From Mesocentrotus franciscanus (taxonomy: Eukaryota; Echinodermata; Echinoidea; Camarodonta; Strongylocentrotidae), in assembly GCA_037976565.1 (NCBI GenBank), contig CP137670.1, positions 11,742,600-11,806,599 of the forward strand: a stretch of DNA of 64,000 nt. The letters run 5' to 3'. Numbering within the stretch: the stretch's first letter is position 1; each line of letters opens with the position of its first letter. Below, piece after piece: positions 11,553-26,500 of this stretch. The notes below the pieces were generated by a model that saw only the letters and a program-made list of their open reading frames with translations, did no database searches and was not told the DNA's origin. Made by a program: the position numbers and the translations under genes.

Positions 11553-14500
11553 TCACTTTGAAAACTTCTTTATTACAAGCATGGTACCAGCTGCAGCAGC
11601 AACAAACACCAACGTAACTTGAAGTGCCCTTTTAACATCTCCTTTCAACCATCCTGGAGTGGTCGCTGTAGGAACTAGATGCTCTGTAGCATCTCCTCCT
11701 CCTCTGGTGGTGCGTAGCATGGCCCTGATGGTGGAGTCTCGCAGTCCCTTTAGAAAGCTCATTAAATCTAGGGCAAGATTTAAAAGAAATAGAAATACTA
11801 CAGTGAAACATGTACATAAAGATCACTCAAGGGAGACATGAAAAGTGGTCTTTCTAGGCAGGTGCTCTTTATGTACAGGTTTTTAAGCGAAAGAAAAATG
11901 TGGCCATTATAAACAAGGGGTCGCTCTATACAGGTGGTTGCTAAAGCAGGTTTCACTGCGGTACTAATACTAATGCATGTACATTGGTTATAAAGCGCAT
12001 CCCTTATAAAAAATACCATGGAATTATCATGGTTCTAATGGTGGATGGTAAATTTGGACAAAGAACCATGGTAGCCATGGTTCTCTGTACCATAATTACC
12101 ATCCACCACATGAACCATGGTTACCATGGTTGTCAGTACCATGGTTACCATGGTTATCGGTACCACGGTTACCTTGGTTCTCGGTACCACGTTAACCATG
12201 GTTCTCGGTTCCACGGTTACCATGGTTCTCCCGTGCCACGGTTAGTATGTCACTTCCATAAAGAAAGTCTCTATGCACTAGGCACTATGTGCAATTGCAA
12301 ACATTTCCAATACAACTGAACCCGTTTTTATAACAAAAGATACTACTACTTTGTTTTGGCATGACATATAGCACACAATAAAACTTTGTTTTAAAGTAAA
12401 ATCCAAATTTGGTAGTACACTACTCTAAAAGAAGGCAGCAAAAAATCAAGAGAAACAAACAAGTAAAAGTCTAAATTAAAATAGGACAGAAAATGAGAAA
12501 GTTATGATTTTGTTTTAAAAGTTGTAATCAGCATGCATATGGGAAACTCAAATCGATCTAATCGGCAGTGTCACTGTAACAAAGTGCGGGGGACGTAATT
12601 AAGATAGCGCCCATGCAAATATGATCGAGCGCGCACAGCGCAGGCAGTGATGTCATCAATGTTTTCAGATGCCTGCACTGTGCGCTCACATCATATTTGC
12701 ATGGGCGCTATCTTAATTACACGTAAACCCCTGACCTCTAGAGGTCAATGGTTTGTTTACTCGTAAATTAAGATGGCGCCCATGTCTGCGCATGCGCACT
12801 TTTGTAACCGTGAAAGGGTGTATTGCTACATCCATCATACCTGTTCCCCCTGTTCCTGTAGCACCCTCGCTTGATGATCCAGGGCCTGTCTTCTGATGAG
12901 CCATATTGATGATAAACCTGCAAGAAATACATGATCAAAATTGGTCATTCTAAAGCCCCGCCCAGAAATGACGCGGTAAAATGCAAGGATTTTTTACCAT
13001 GACGTAAGTGTAAAACGCTTCAGATTTATGTATCTTACAACACAGAGCTCAGTGAATATGCGTAGGACTTTTGTTGCAGTCAGTTGCCATTACCCATTAG
13101 TTTACACATTATATAAAATACAAAACACCTAGGTGTAAATGCTTTATACCTGAACAGGTGTTAAAGCACCTCTGCACTAGTTTGGCCAGGAGGGATTAGA
13201 CCACCCAGCGTGGTCACTGACAGGTGGTTATCTCATCAACTCGGCTCTCAATTAACATAAGATCATGGGGGACCAACGGGCACCGCTTAGGCATTGTGTT
13301 CTATATAGAGGGAGCAAGTAGCTACAAGTAGTACAGTGGGACTTATAACTGAAAGTACATGTGGGTAGGAAAAAACAAGATTCAACTACAATTAGTCCAG
13401 TTGAAGATTTTGATCAAGTTACCTCAAATTGGCAACAGGAAGTGCATACAGGAGAAGGCAGATTTTACCTGGTTCATATCTGTAGATGCATATCTCTAAA
13501 GGTTTCCATGTCTTGAACAGGTGGTACAACACTTGCTTCTGCAGCAATTGCTGCACAGTAGTTTCATACCCTACCAAATTCCTAACTTCAAACCTGGACC
13601 CAACACTATACCAACACTTTGCCTAACCCTAAACCTAAACCTGATCGTAACCCTAACCCTAACTCTATAGATTTGGCAAAATGAAGCCCAGAGCAATAAT
13701 CGCTGGAGCAAATTTCGCAGCACCCGATAATTCAATTGCAAATGACCAAAATCAGTGACAAATCTGCTGATAACCAATCAGAAGCAAGGATTTCACTAGC
13801 TTATAACAACAACTGCCATTTGTCACTGATGACAAGTTTTGTGAAATGGGGCCCAGGAGGATTGTACATGTACCTGGTCACAATCAGTAGATGAGAGTCT
13901 CTGAAAGATTTCATGGCCTGAAGACAATCATTGTATGTCTCAACTGCTTCAGCTGAGTCCGATGAATTTACTGATAGAAAAAAATAATTAATGAAAATAT
14001 TTCACATGCAGCTCATTACATGATGAAGAATCATTTCCACGCAGTATTTCATAGCTTGACATTTGAAAACACGCAGTGATCATTTTCAGACTTGGGATAA
14101 TTATTATTATTATTATTTATTTGGCCATAAAAATCTGAAATTCACAGTATATACAAAGTTAACATAGTAAATACAATTATCTTAGAAATAATAGAGACCA
14201 AGAGAAAGAGAAGGAAATGAGAAGCAAGGAGAAGAGGAAAGAAATGGTTACCAGCTATGGGCCAGTGTTCGCAAAAGTGAAATGCTTCACTGTTGCTGGT
14301 CTGGGGAGTGTTTCACAAAGACTAAGATCGACTTTAAGTTGGACTTAACTATGGCAGGCCGTTCATGCCACTGTTTGCTCTTACCATTTTATACTGGCAT
14401 TGGTCTCTGAAGGGACGTATAAATCGTGGTCACAAATCTACAGAATTTACATTCTTTGAAAGTTCATTATTGAAGGAAAAAATATTATCTAAAGATCATA

Positions 14501-17500
14501 ATTGAGAGATCAATAGTGAGAGCAACCAGTGGCAGTCCATCATTGTGTGCAATACATATGGGGTAAGCCCATTCTGGTCACTCTGCATGGCAGTTCTGAC
14601 GATGCATGGTAACTGATTGAAAGATTCTAGACCAGGTCTAGACTATTCAGTCACAGAAGCTTGTGGTGCAAAAGATGTATCCTCAAACGGCAAACATAGA
14701 GAAGGGGGCGTATTCCTCTCCCCAGCCCTTTTATGATTACCGGGGTAAAGGGTTAAAGGAAGACCAAGTCTTACTAAAGTCTTTGATGGATGGTCCTGAT
14801 GCAATGGCTTCTATCAAGTCTCTGTGAGGTTTTGGCATGTAATCTTGGAAGAACTGTCTCGACTTATCTACAGATGTGAAATAAAATTTAAGAACCAGTT
14901 GAAGTGGGAAAGATCATCAAGGTCATCAGTATGGCAGTGATGTCGTTTGGCACGATATTGATTTACATTTGCCACTCTTAACCCAGGAGAGAAATGGAGA
15001 TCTGGAAGGTTCAAAAAGATTTTCTGATTGGGATACACTAATATGTACCTTTCCAGTGGCCAAATGGCAGTAATACTCTGCAAAGAGTGGAGATAGTGCA
15101 TATATTGTGTGCTTGAATGAATCTGACTAACAGGTTGATGTTTGTAAAGTGCTTACAAACGTTTGTACCAAATGATGTTTATATTGCGACCATTACTACT
15201 GAAAAAGCATAATACATCGGTCAAACCTGCATAGAAAGACAAAAATTTTAGTTCCCCTGGAAACACATCTGTGTTTATCATTGAAAAAATATGTAAAGAG
15301 AACCTGCACATAAAGACCACCTGCCTATAAACACCACATTTAGTGTGTACGTCCTTTGAGTGGTCTTATATACAGGTATGAATCAAGTACAGTGAAACCT
15401 GTCTATAAAGACCACCCAAGGGAGACAAGAAAAGTGGTCTTTAGAGGCAGGTGGTCTTTATGTACAGGTTCCTTTAGTACATGTTTCAATGAGAAACCAT
15501 TTTCAAGGGAAACAAAAAATGTGGATTCTGTAGACAGTTGGTCTTTCTGTACAGGTGGTCACTAAAGCAGTATCACTTTCTAAAATCACTCATTCTTTCT
15601 ACCTTCTTTTTCTTTGTGCACTACTCCGAAAGCTGCATCGAGACATGGCAAAGTTGAGCTCTGAGCAGCACTTAGCCCTGTGAACTAAACAGTGAAACCC
15701 ATCACAAATGTTGAAATAACATGAACGCTAAATTATGTATCATGTGGACATGCACTGTCTTCTTTTTTCCTACTTTTTTTTGGCTTACAGTAAATAACTT
15801 GATCAAGTGATCAGACAAATAGGCCCAAATTCACAAAGGAAGTTTAAATCTAACCCATGGTTTAATTCCTCATTTACATAACCCATGGTTTAAAATAAGC
15901 GCAAAATAAGCGTGACACAAGTCAGAGGTCCAATATTAGACGCGCACAAGGCAAGGTACGCTTATTTTGCGCTAATTTTTAAACCATGGGTTATGTAAAT
16001 GAGGGTTTAAACCATGGGTCAAATGTAAACCTCCTTTGTGAATTCGGGCCATGATGTTTAAGACACCAAGTTGATTTAAAATGAAAAACAGAAAAGTTGA
16101 AACTAAAACAAAATTATTTTAACTTTGTCTCTTTGGGGAAAAGTTATAAAAAAGAAATCAGCATTAAAGATCTCAATAAACACAATAATGATCTAAGCAT
16201 TCACAAGTATTTGCAGTAATTATTTCAATATTTCCTGTCATGCTTTTTTATTTCTATTGAGAAATAATTCACAAACTGCCTGTTGGTGGGGGCTATCCCA
16301 ATATCTCAACACAGTGCCTTTCATCAAGAGCAATTATGCAGTCATTCTCGCCTTTAGTATTTAATACGATTTGAAGAAAAAAATTGTGTTTTCATACGAT
16401 AAAACTTTCAAGATTTATACTCACATTGAAAGGCTCTGTGCTGACTCCCTCATAGATCAAACCTTTCAGATTTTTCTTCTTGAACGGCTGTGAGTCCCAG
16501 CTACAATGTAAAATGAAATGTGTTACAGGTATTACAGAATTACTAATGACTCTGCCTACTTTTTGTATTTATTCATTTATCTTACTTAGACCCCATCGGT
16601 TCTCACTCATTCCTAGACCGATCCAGTGGATTGCTCCAGAGGTTCGCTTTGTTTTGTGTACACACTCACGAGCTAGACCGCTCCTGTTGCTGGGGGTTGC
16701 AAAGGTCAGCGGGTCAAATGTTTCGCGTGCCGTACACATAATTTTCCGCGTAACACACACACCGACCAAAACGCACTTCCGGTTGAAGATCACTTCCTGG
16801 CACGGTTTGTGTACACACTGCAAGCTAGATCGGTCTGGGGCGATCTAGGAAGCGAACCGGTCCAGAAGATCGCTTCCTGGACTGCTTGTCTGTACACACT
16901 CGCAGTTAGACCGATCTAGCCTGGATTGGTCTATATAGGAATGAGTGAGAACGGGGTCTTACTTTGCAAAGGAGTAGCAATTGCTAATTGAATTTTCATG
17001 GGTGCAGAAAATGAAGGATTAAATACAGTCAAACCTGTCTATAGCGACCGCCCAAGGGAAACACAAAAAGTAGTCTATGTAGACAGGTTCCTTTAGTACA
17101 TGTTTCAATGAGAAACTATTTTCAAGGAAAACAAAAAAATGAGGTCTTTGTAGACAGGTGGTCACTAAAGCAGGTTTTACTGTGCGAACAACAATTTCTT
17201 ACAGACTGTAGATGTTGAAATATGTTATAATGATGACATTGGGGTGTCATGCAAGGCCCACGACCATAAGAAGGCAGCATAGCGAGGGTTACAAACGGCA
17301 CATGCAGGAGTGGGCTCCGAAGCATCATTTAACAAGACTTACCCTGCAATGTAAGGTCTGAAAACATTGAAGAACACATGTGGCCGACAGCCCTCTGTTT
17401 GTCAGACAAAAAAACATAAGCGTTTGCGGATATTAACTTTATGTACAAATACTGCAGAGTGCCTATGGCGTCTAAGGTTTGTATTCTTGAAAGCGGACTA

Positions 17501-20500
17501 ACTTTAGTCCATGATTTAATCCTCCGTCTACGTATGGAATGCCAAGTTTCCATATGAATATGTTTTTGAATAATTTGATATGTCCCTAAATTACAATGAT
17601 ATCATAATTATGTCAGTCATATTGTTGTTGATTAATTATGTTATTAGATTTTATTTTAATTTAGTGACAGATTAAATTATTCAAAAACATATTCATATGG
17701 ACACTTGGCATTCTATAATACCACTCTAAGTCTTTACATGCCACAGAAAAATTTCTGTGTGCCACATTGTATTTATCCTCGGATAGATATACTAAAGGCT
17801 TCAAGATTATTTGAATGGTTGTGATTGAGCTAATCAAGACCTGGGCCCTGTTTCATAAACTTGTTATCAATAACAAATGCCAAATTTCTATGACAAATTT
17901 GCTCTCAGCCAATCAAAGGCCATGCTTTTCAGTAGCTTATAACAGTTATTGTAACTTGTTTAATGATAACAAGTTTTATGAAACAGGGCCCAGGGCCCCG
18001 TCTTATAAAGAGTTGATATTCATCGCAACCTATTTTCAACTGATACCAACCGCAACTACATATACATGTATATATAAAAGATGGGAGACTACAAATTTGC
18101 GATTGATTTGGATCAGTGGCAACTCTTTACAAGACGACCAGGCCCTGAAAAGGGTAATGTTGCAAAGCCCTTGTGTAGCACAGCGCATCCCTTCCATCAG
18201 TCTGTGCCTATTGTTTTGTGCTAAATTGCATGTGTGGCAAACAAGCACTGTGCAGAGAGGCAAAGAATGCAACCAAAGTGTTAATTAACACGGTGACTAC
18301 TGAATTCCTCATTTTCCATAGGCTTAACACAGGGAACACCAGATTTTCGATAGCCAACGGGTCAACGGGTTACTAAAAATAATAGGATCTAGTAAAGGAA
18401 AACTTCTCCCTCTCCAAATGTAATTTCGTAGGGCACAGTAAATGTTTGCAAACTTCAAGGCAACTGCTCCTGAGACTGTTATTTTCTAGATGGTTACAGT
18501 GAGGGTAAGTTGACAGGTTGAAGTAAATTTCAAGGTAAAGTGTAAAAGCCATCATAATTTCTAGATGAAGGATTATAGCAGTATTGTTTTAGAGTAAAAA
18601 TTGTAGTACATTTTAAATGTTAAGGTGAAGGTTACAGTGACAGTGTTATGGGGCTTTTTAATACTTCAAAACATCTGGTCAGTCATCCGGTCGGGTGATC
18701 GCGTTACACGACCTTTCGTAAAACGAAAGCAGAAGATCACGCAACCTTTTGTAGATTTGCTGTAGGGTTTTCACAAAGTGTCTGGTAAATTGGACCAGAC
18801 CATTTGTAGATAAAAGGGGTTTATTTCGCAAACATCAGAGATGCCAAGTTCAAAGATCAGCTATGCGTGACATTTTCATGACTCGGTGCTCGAGCGCGCG
18901 AGCGAGGGTATAGCGTATAGTGTACATTTGGAAATCGCGTGACGCGACGTGATACCCGGCCTGCATGCATGCTACGTGCATGTGATATATGTACACGAAC
19001 TCTGCGATGAGCTAGCTGAGGTCTCGAGGCGGTCGGCCAGTACGTAGTCTAGCAATTACTACCTTTTTTTTGTTGTTCTTCCCAGTCCCAGTCTGGCCCT
19101 GATGCGTGACAAAAATGGTTGCCATGCGTGACAGCGTTTTCAGTCCCTCGATGCGTGACTGTCACGCATAATGCGTGACACTTGGTAGCTCTGAAACATT
19201 GACCCCTAACATTTCATTATAAAGGGGTATGTTTTCACAAAAGGTGGGGTAACGTGAACACCCGACCAGACGTGATGAGCGGATGATTCAAAATGAAATT
19301 AAAGCAAGGGGTCAAGGGAAAGTACTCACCGGACATTCTGCTCAAGCTATTTCTCATCTTATAAACAGCTCCCTCTATAGTCCTAAGGTGCTTCACCAAT
19401 CGCCGTGAGGATCCATCTAAAACGGCCTTCAAAAAGCACACAGAAGAAAATACACTGGTGGAAAGGCGACCTCTTTTATATGTTCATAACATAATATTAT
19501 GATCATATTAATATAACATGGCTAACATATAATTATAAGCCTTGTAAAACAACCCCCCAGTCATACATCTGAAATAAAATGACATTTTGTGTGTTGTGGA
19601 AAATGGGGTCCAGCACGTACATCACAGGGACATAATATCGATTCAGCATATTCCAAGTTCCCATACGTGTATAGTGATTACATATTTCGTTCAGAGGCTT
19701 TCACCAGTCTGCTTCTTTGATTTTTCTGCTTCCTTCTGGAATAGTCTGCTATCAAGACTGGACTTCCCTATAACTAAATGAAGTTCATTACCTTTTGGGC
19801 TTCAATAATACTGGAGAGGGCTGGAGCAAAGTCTAGCTCCACTTGCAATGTTGTACAGTAGAACCAGGATTCGTCTTTACCGCCACGTAAGTTGACAATG
19901 GATTCCATATTGCTGAAATAACACAAACATAATACAGTTAACTACAGAACTATTCACACCATTATACCAAGTTTTGTTATTTCTTTAAAAGTATGTGGAA
20001 AATTGACTTGTCCCTATTTAGAGGTCGAGTGGATTAGTCACCAGACTGTGCATCCCATGGTTCGGGGCAAGACATTTATCTACATTTGCCACGCTCGACC
20101 CAGGTGAGGTAAATGGGTACCTGGTAGGAATTAATACCTTGAAATGCTAGAGCGCCATAATGGCAGCCATGCTTAAGCCAGGGTAATAGTTGAGGATCGA
20201 GTGCCAGGAGTGTCAAGTTTGACAGACATGCGCGCTATAGTACCTGGTAGGAATTAATACCTTGAAATGCTAGAGCGCCATAATGGCAGCCATGCTAAAC
20301 CCGGGGTAATAGTTGAGGATCGAGCGCTAGGAGTGTCAAGTTTGACAGACATGAGCGCTATATACATGTATATACAAGAACTCACTTTGAATATGTATAT
20401 AAGTGGTCCAGGAGAAACATGATGTATTTGTCATATATTCATTCAAGGGAAAGATAACCACCTATCAATACTGCTTTTTGTCAACCTTTGGTGGTCTTTA

Positions 20501-23500
20501 TGTACAGGGGGGTGTTTCACAAAGACTAAGATCGACTTTAAGTTGGACTTAAGTATAACAGGCCGTTCATGCTATCCCCATTGGTCTCTAAATTATAATC
20601 TTTAGATATTTTTTCCTTCAATAATGAACTATCAAAAAATGTAAACTCTGTAGATTTGAAACCACGATTTGTACGTCCCTTGAAAGACAAATGCCAGTAA
20701 ATGGTGAGAGCAAACAGTGGCATGAACGGCCTGTTATACTTAAGTCCAACTTAAAGTCGATCTTAGTCTTTGTGAAACACCCCCCAGGTCAAACTTCAAA
20801 ACCTTTCTCCTAATAAACAAGAGATCACCTGACTTTACAGACCACCTTGTATTAACCTTAACCCTTTTGCAACACTGAATCATTACACATGTTGTGGTTT
20901 GGCTCAATAATTTTTATTCAGAGCTCTAAAATATACCAGATACACAAGCAGAAAGGGCAAAACTTTCTGCATACACCACATCCATTTTGTTTCATGACTA
21001 TATTGCAATTGATGTTAAGAATTTTAAATAGTAAAAAAAGTTTTTAACCGGCCTAAAATCGGTAACACTTTGAGAGATTAAAAAATTAAATCAATTTAGC
21101 CTAAATTAAAATCCTCTCCTGAGAGTGTTAATGCTTGAACAAATTGTGACTGTAGTAATCTTACTCTAGTTCGACTTTGCCTTGAGGGTTCTTGAGCTTC
21201 CAGTTCAGTAGTATAAAGCTGTATTGGCTGATGGAGGGAGGGACCTGAAGTTTCTCTGCAACAGCTGCATAAGGTACGGCAAGACAGGCAGGTAAAACCT
21301 GGGATTTGGGGAGAAAAGGTTGTCCAATATTATACAGTACAAATATTCAGGATGGTTAGTGCTATTAAGATGAATATTTTTCACTAAATCTAAAGGCAAA
21401 AGAGAAGGCTCTATTTTTGTGAAGTACGTGTCTGCATGGACACACAACTCCCCACCATACAGGCTAGACCGAAATATTCAACCTCTGATATCGACGGTTG
21501 TTCCGCTGAGACTACGTCTGGCTCCACTGACCGCCTCTATACAGTGTATGTGGAAGGTTGACAAATGTCAGTTTTATTAAAGAATTCCCCATACCAGACG
21601 GTTATTTCTGTACGTCTAAATAGATACCTGGGGGGTGTTTCACAAAGACTAAAATCGACTTTAAGTTGGACTTGAACTATGACAGGCCGTCCATGCCACT
21701 GTTTGCTCTCACCGTTTACTGGCAATGGTCTCTCAAAGGATGTACAAATTATGGTCACAAATTTGATTTTTGATAATTCAATATTAAAGGAAAAATGATT
21801 ATCTAAAGATCATAATGGTGAGAGCAACCAGTGGCATGAATGGCCTGCCATAATTAAGTCCAACTTAAAGTCGATCTTAGTCTTTGTGAAACACCCCCAG
21901 CAATCATAGAATCAGTCATGAACATCTTTTTCTTCTCACTTACTTCCGGTATGCCATCCTCTCCCTCACACCACACATATCCGTATGAGATACAGGTCAG
22001 GTACACGAGAGCTGTCTTTAACTCACTGGGTGAGCTTAGTCTAGTGTGATCCAATAATGGTAGCTGAGGAGATGAAATTGAAAGAGAACCGAAAAAAAAT
22101 TGTTTAACCCTTTCAGGACAGGATTCATTTTTAGGGCTAAATTGATCACATACTGTTCCTCAAATTGGAAACAACAATATATTTTGAAAATAATATCGCT
22201 AGTGATATTTGTTTGTCTCGCAATGTGGTCAATAAGGGATCTAAAAGATCACGACGTTTCGTGCGCCGCTGGAACACTTCGTCAGGTGATAAAATTATAT
22301 CACCTGACGAAGTGTTGCAGCGGCACACAAAACGTTGTGATCTTTTAGATCCCTTATTGACCACATTGCGAGACAAACGAATATCACTAGCGATATTATT
22401 TTCGATACTAAATCCGCAATGAGTAATATATTTAGGAACAATATATTTTGTTGGTATATTGTTAAAATTAAATGTAATGTCTCTGATAACGTACATATGT
22501 ACATGTACATGATCGAGAATGATTGAAAAGTTGAAAAAATTGCAAATTCTGATAAAAAAACAATGATTTTTAATCTCCCAACGTGTTGCCAACTTTAGGA
22601 TTTTTAAGCTTTTTTTCTTTTTAAAATTCCTGGCAGGAAACGTAATTAAGTCACGAAAAAAGAATGGATGCAGCGAGTGCATTCATTTTTGCCCTTTCTA
22701 CCCATGCATCTGGGGGGTGTTTCACAACTAAGATCGACTTTAAGTTGGACTTATAAGTATAACAGGCCGTTCCTGCCATTGTTTGCTCTCACCATTGGTC
22801 TCTCAGTTATGATCTATAGATAACATTTTTTCCTTCAATAATGAACTATCAAAAAATGTGAGTTTTGTAGATTTTTTACCATGATTTGTACGTCCCTTGA
22901 AAGACAAATGCCAGTAAATGGTGAGAGCAAACAGTGGCATGAACGGCCTGTTATACTTAAGTCCAACTTAAAGTCGATCTTAGTCTTTGTGAAACACCCC
23001 CCTGGCATAATTTTGAGGTCTCTAAATCAAAAGTTATATAGCCAAACCACAAAATAATATTAATATAAAATAAGCAGTATGTACAATAGATTTAGAGTAT
23101 GTGTTTGCGACCTATCTACAATTAGCTCTAGTCACCTTGTGAACCTCTTTCCTGAGTGTACCTTCCTGTACCAAGGACTCTGTTTGACGGGCAAGGTCTG
23201 ACCAGGGTGTGAAGTAGTCTGGGAGCTCAGTCTAAAACCAAGAGAAATCGACAGGGTAAAATCAATCACTAATTAAAGACACAAAAATCTGCATTGAAAT
23301 ACAAGAATCAAGACAAATGTATTCAAAAGATTAAATGTTAGAATGATCATTTTAGCCATCAAAAATGGAAAATACAACACATGAATAGCAGACCAAAAGT
23401 AAAACAAAGCACAAATCACAGCAGATTTCATAAAAGGTCTACTTTAAAAAATGAAAGAAAGAAAACAAAAAAATAATACTAAAACAAACACACAATGTTA

Positions 23501-26500
23501 CTCTAACATTTAGATTATTAGGTCAGAAAGATTAAACACACAAATATAAAAAACAAAATTGGGAAGTCAAAAACAAATCAATAACACAAATTTGCAGGTC
23601 AAAGGACACAATGTCCATTTAAACCCATTTAAATGCTCGATCTACTGGCACAATACTGCCTCAATTTATATCTGAATTGACCAGATAGTATTGTGGTTTT
23701 GTGCCAGCATTATATGATAGGCCTAGATCTAGGGATAGACTAGATAAGTGTGTTTTTTATTAAGTTAGAAATAGTTACAACATCAGATTATCTACAAAAT
23801 TTACAATTACATGTAACAAGATATATTTCAGACAGCTGCAGGTCAGTAAAAAACACATAAATTCTTTCCGCTGAATGATTTGCAATTAGTCTTTGCAGAT
23901 CAAAAATGCAATTTGATTGGACTTTTCAGTTTTTGGAGGTCGGAATGCTCAACAATCCATTCAACAGTGAAAATAAGTGAATGTGAGAATATTCGTCTTG
24001 TGACCTGGCCTGGGAAGCATGACCATGAAACCGTCACAACACAAGTACTATAGTATAGACTTTAGCTATATACTCATGCACTAGTATACTACTTTGTAGT
24101 TCTAGACTACTACACTAGTACGTAGGCCTACTATAGACGTACAATTTCGCTGACAATTAACCCACAGAAACGCATGTATACTAACACCCTTCGCCATGGG
24201 ATATGTACAGTGAACATGTAGTTGAATCTAGATCAATGAGTATTTACGGTCTCGTGAACAACCCCAGATACCTCATACTATTACTAATTATACTAGTCTT
24301 AATTTATATGTAAGAAGGCCTTATTTACCTTGAATATCTATTTGACTCATTTCCTCATATTGAAATGAAAAATATCGTTTGACAGTTTCATTTTGTGATG
24401 CAATTGCATTCGGCTCTTGTTTAAAAAATTAAAAACATTACAGAAAAAAAATCACAACTTTTATTTTCAAATAGATTATGATCAAAAGAAAAGTTTAATT
24501 TGATCTGTAATTAGTGTTACTTTTTAAAGCTATTTCCAGTCCCAATGTGAATTCAAATTATTGGTGAATTGGAAATTGGTTTTCGAAGTGTTACAAAAAA
24601 AAATTGTCATGTTTTTTAATTTAAAAAAAATGATGACATTTTTAGTTAAAAGGGAAGTTTATGTAAGAGTTAAAATTAGACTCATTCTACACTTGTATTT
24701 GTTACAATTACTATTTGTTTCTCTAGTCTCTTCTCTAGCTCTATACATACCATATTCATTTCACATCATTTGCTTATTCACTTACATATTCATTTAATTT
24801 ATTACTCAACCCAATTCCTTCTTCCATCCATCTCCTCTACATACCAAGTCTTCCATCTCACCTGGTAGTGCCTAGTGGTATGTTCCTTTGTTCTCTTCTC
24901 CTTCTTTATTCATGGATCTGAGTTAGGTATTTCCACTTCTTACTTATCATTGCATGGTTCTCTTCTCCTAAATCCTATTTTAATATTGGTTTATAATGTA
25001 TTTCATTTGAATATACTTTGCCTAAAAATGTTCAATATGATGCTGCATACATGTACATAGCAGCCTACAATAAAGACAGGCAGACCTGTATGCACTGGAC
25101 ATGATCCGACTCCGAGTCAGTCGTATTGATTTGGGGCTCTGCTACTTTTAATTTTATGTTGGAGATTTAGGAGAGAGGATTGATTTGAGTTTGGCAGTGG
25201 TTTTTTGGATGATTGGTGTTTTAAATATATATTGGTGAGAGGGTATTTTTATTAGTTTACAATACGATCAAAAGGGCCTCACTCTCGGTCTCAGCTCTCA
25301 TTACTCATTAGGCTCGTCAACACGCGTGCACACAAACATTACCCACACAAAAACAATACTAACCGTACAACAAAATCGTGACGAAGCTACATGTATGTCT
25401 ATGGCAGAATATCTAACCAGTTGAAACCCCCAGTTGAAAAACTTAATTAGTAATTATTTAAAGGTGTAAGTAGGCGTTGTGGCGTGCGCCTGTAATCCAG
25501 CTAACAGTGGAAGTTACAAACTGATTCAGCCGAGGACGCAGGTTCGAAACTGAATCGTGTCTTTCGGATGGTGACGTTAAAGGTCAATCCCCAGACGTAA
25601 ATAATCATATCTGATTGATACACCTCTGTAAAAACCCAATACTAGGCAATACACACACTCTAGACAGTTTAACACTATTGACTTTATTGTGTACTATACA
25701 ACTACAAAATAGTACAAGTCTGAAACTTCTTACGTCTGTTTTCTGCTCAACAAAACCATAGAGATGAGATGCATGATAGTCCTCTAGATCAGCAACTGAA
25801 GTGAATTTCTGCTGATCATGCTGCTGCTGATCTAGTCTAGTTCTGGACCCTTTTTATTGAATTTTTTATTCGCCGACTATACGCGTTAAGCCGAGTGGTG
25901 GCGTGATCCCGAGTGATTGCGCGATCCCCGAGAACCGGTCCGGAAAAGGGTCCAGTGCAATTGCTCAACGCTGACGTCTCTCCCTGAGATTTTTCAGGGA
26001 GAGCAATTAGCTAGGCCGCGCCTCCCAGCCAAAGCGCTAGTCTTTGCTTGCCATCATTTTGAAGTAGTAATGGGGAAATCTGGTATGATCTAGTGATAAA
26101 ATGATTTAATATTCCTTTAAAAGTGCTATGTTGCATCAAAATTAATTTTCAATTCAAATTAGATGTATGATGGCCATTAAAACATCCTCTTTTAACATTA
26201 TTTCCTCTAAAGATACAATAAGGTCTGAAGATATAAACTACTGTGTTATATACATATATGCATGCATAGTGTATTATAAGTCCATGGTGCACACGCTGTA
26301 TGTAGGCTAGGCCTAGCTACACGTACTACTAGAAACAACAGTCAACACCCATTGCATATCCAACTTCCAAGTTTCTTCGAACTATACTAGCTCTGTCACA
26401 TCACATGTGATTACGATTGCATTTAATTGTGACTCTATTACATTGACATGTATAATACCTACACTGCATGTATTAAGAATAGGTACTGGTTGTAGTTTTT

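Noticed and set aside
13620..13666. Telomere-like CCCTAA run
   Set aside because: Only about 45 bp, degenerate and embedded in an IDO intron; at most an interstitial relic.
22146..22682. 178-codon minus-strand frame and 85-codon plus-strand frame
   Set aside because: They overlap a near-perfect palindrome, so both strands give similar peptides; no domain, and they lie within an IDO intron.
24333..24360. Alternative IDO first exon reading MSQIDIQ with a GTAAAT donor
   Set aside because: Its phase does not fit exon 2, and the LEDYH-containing exon at 25734 matches IDO much better.
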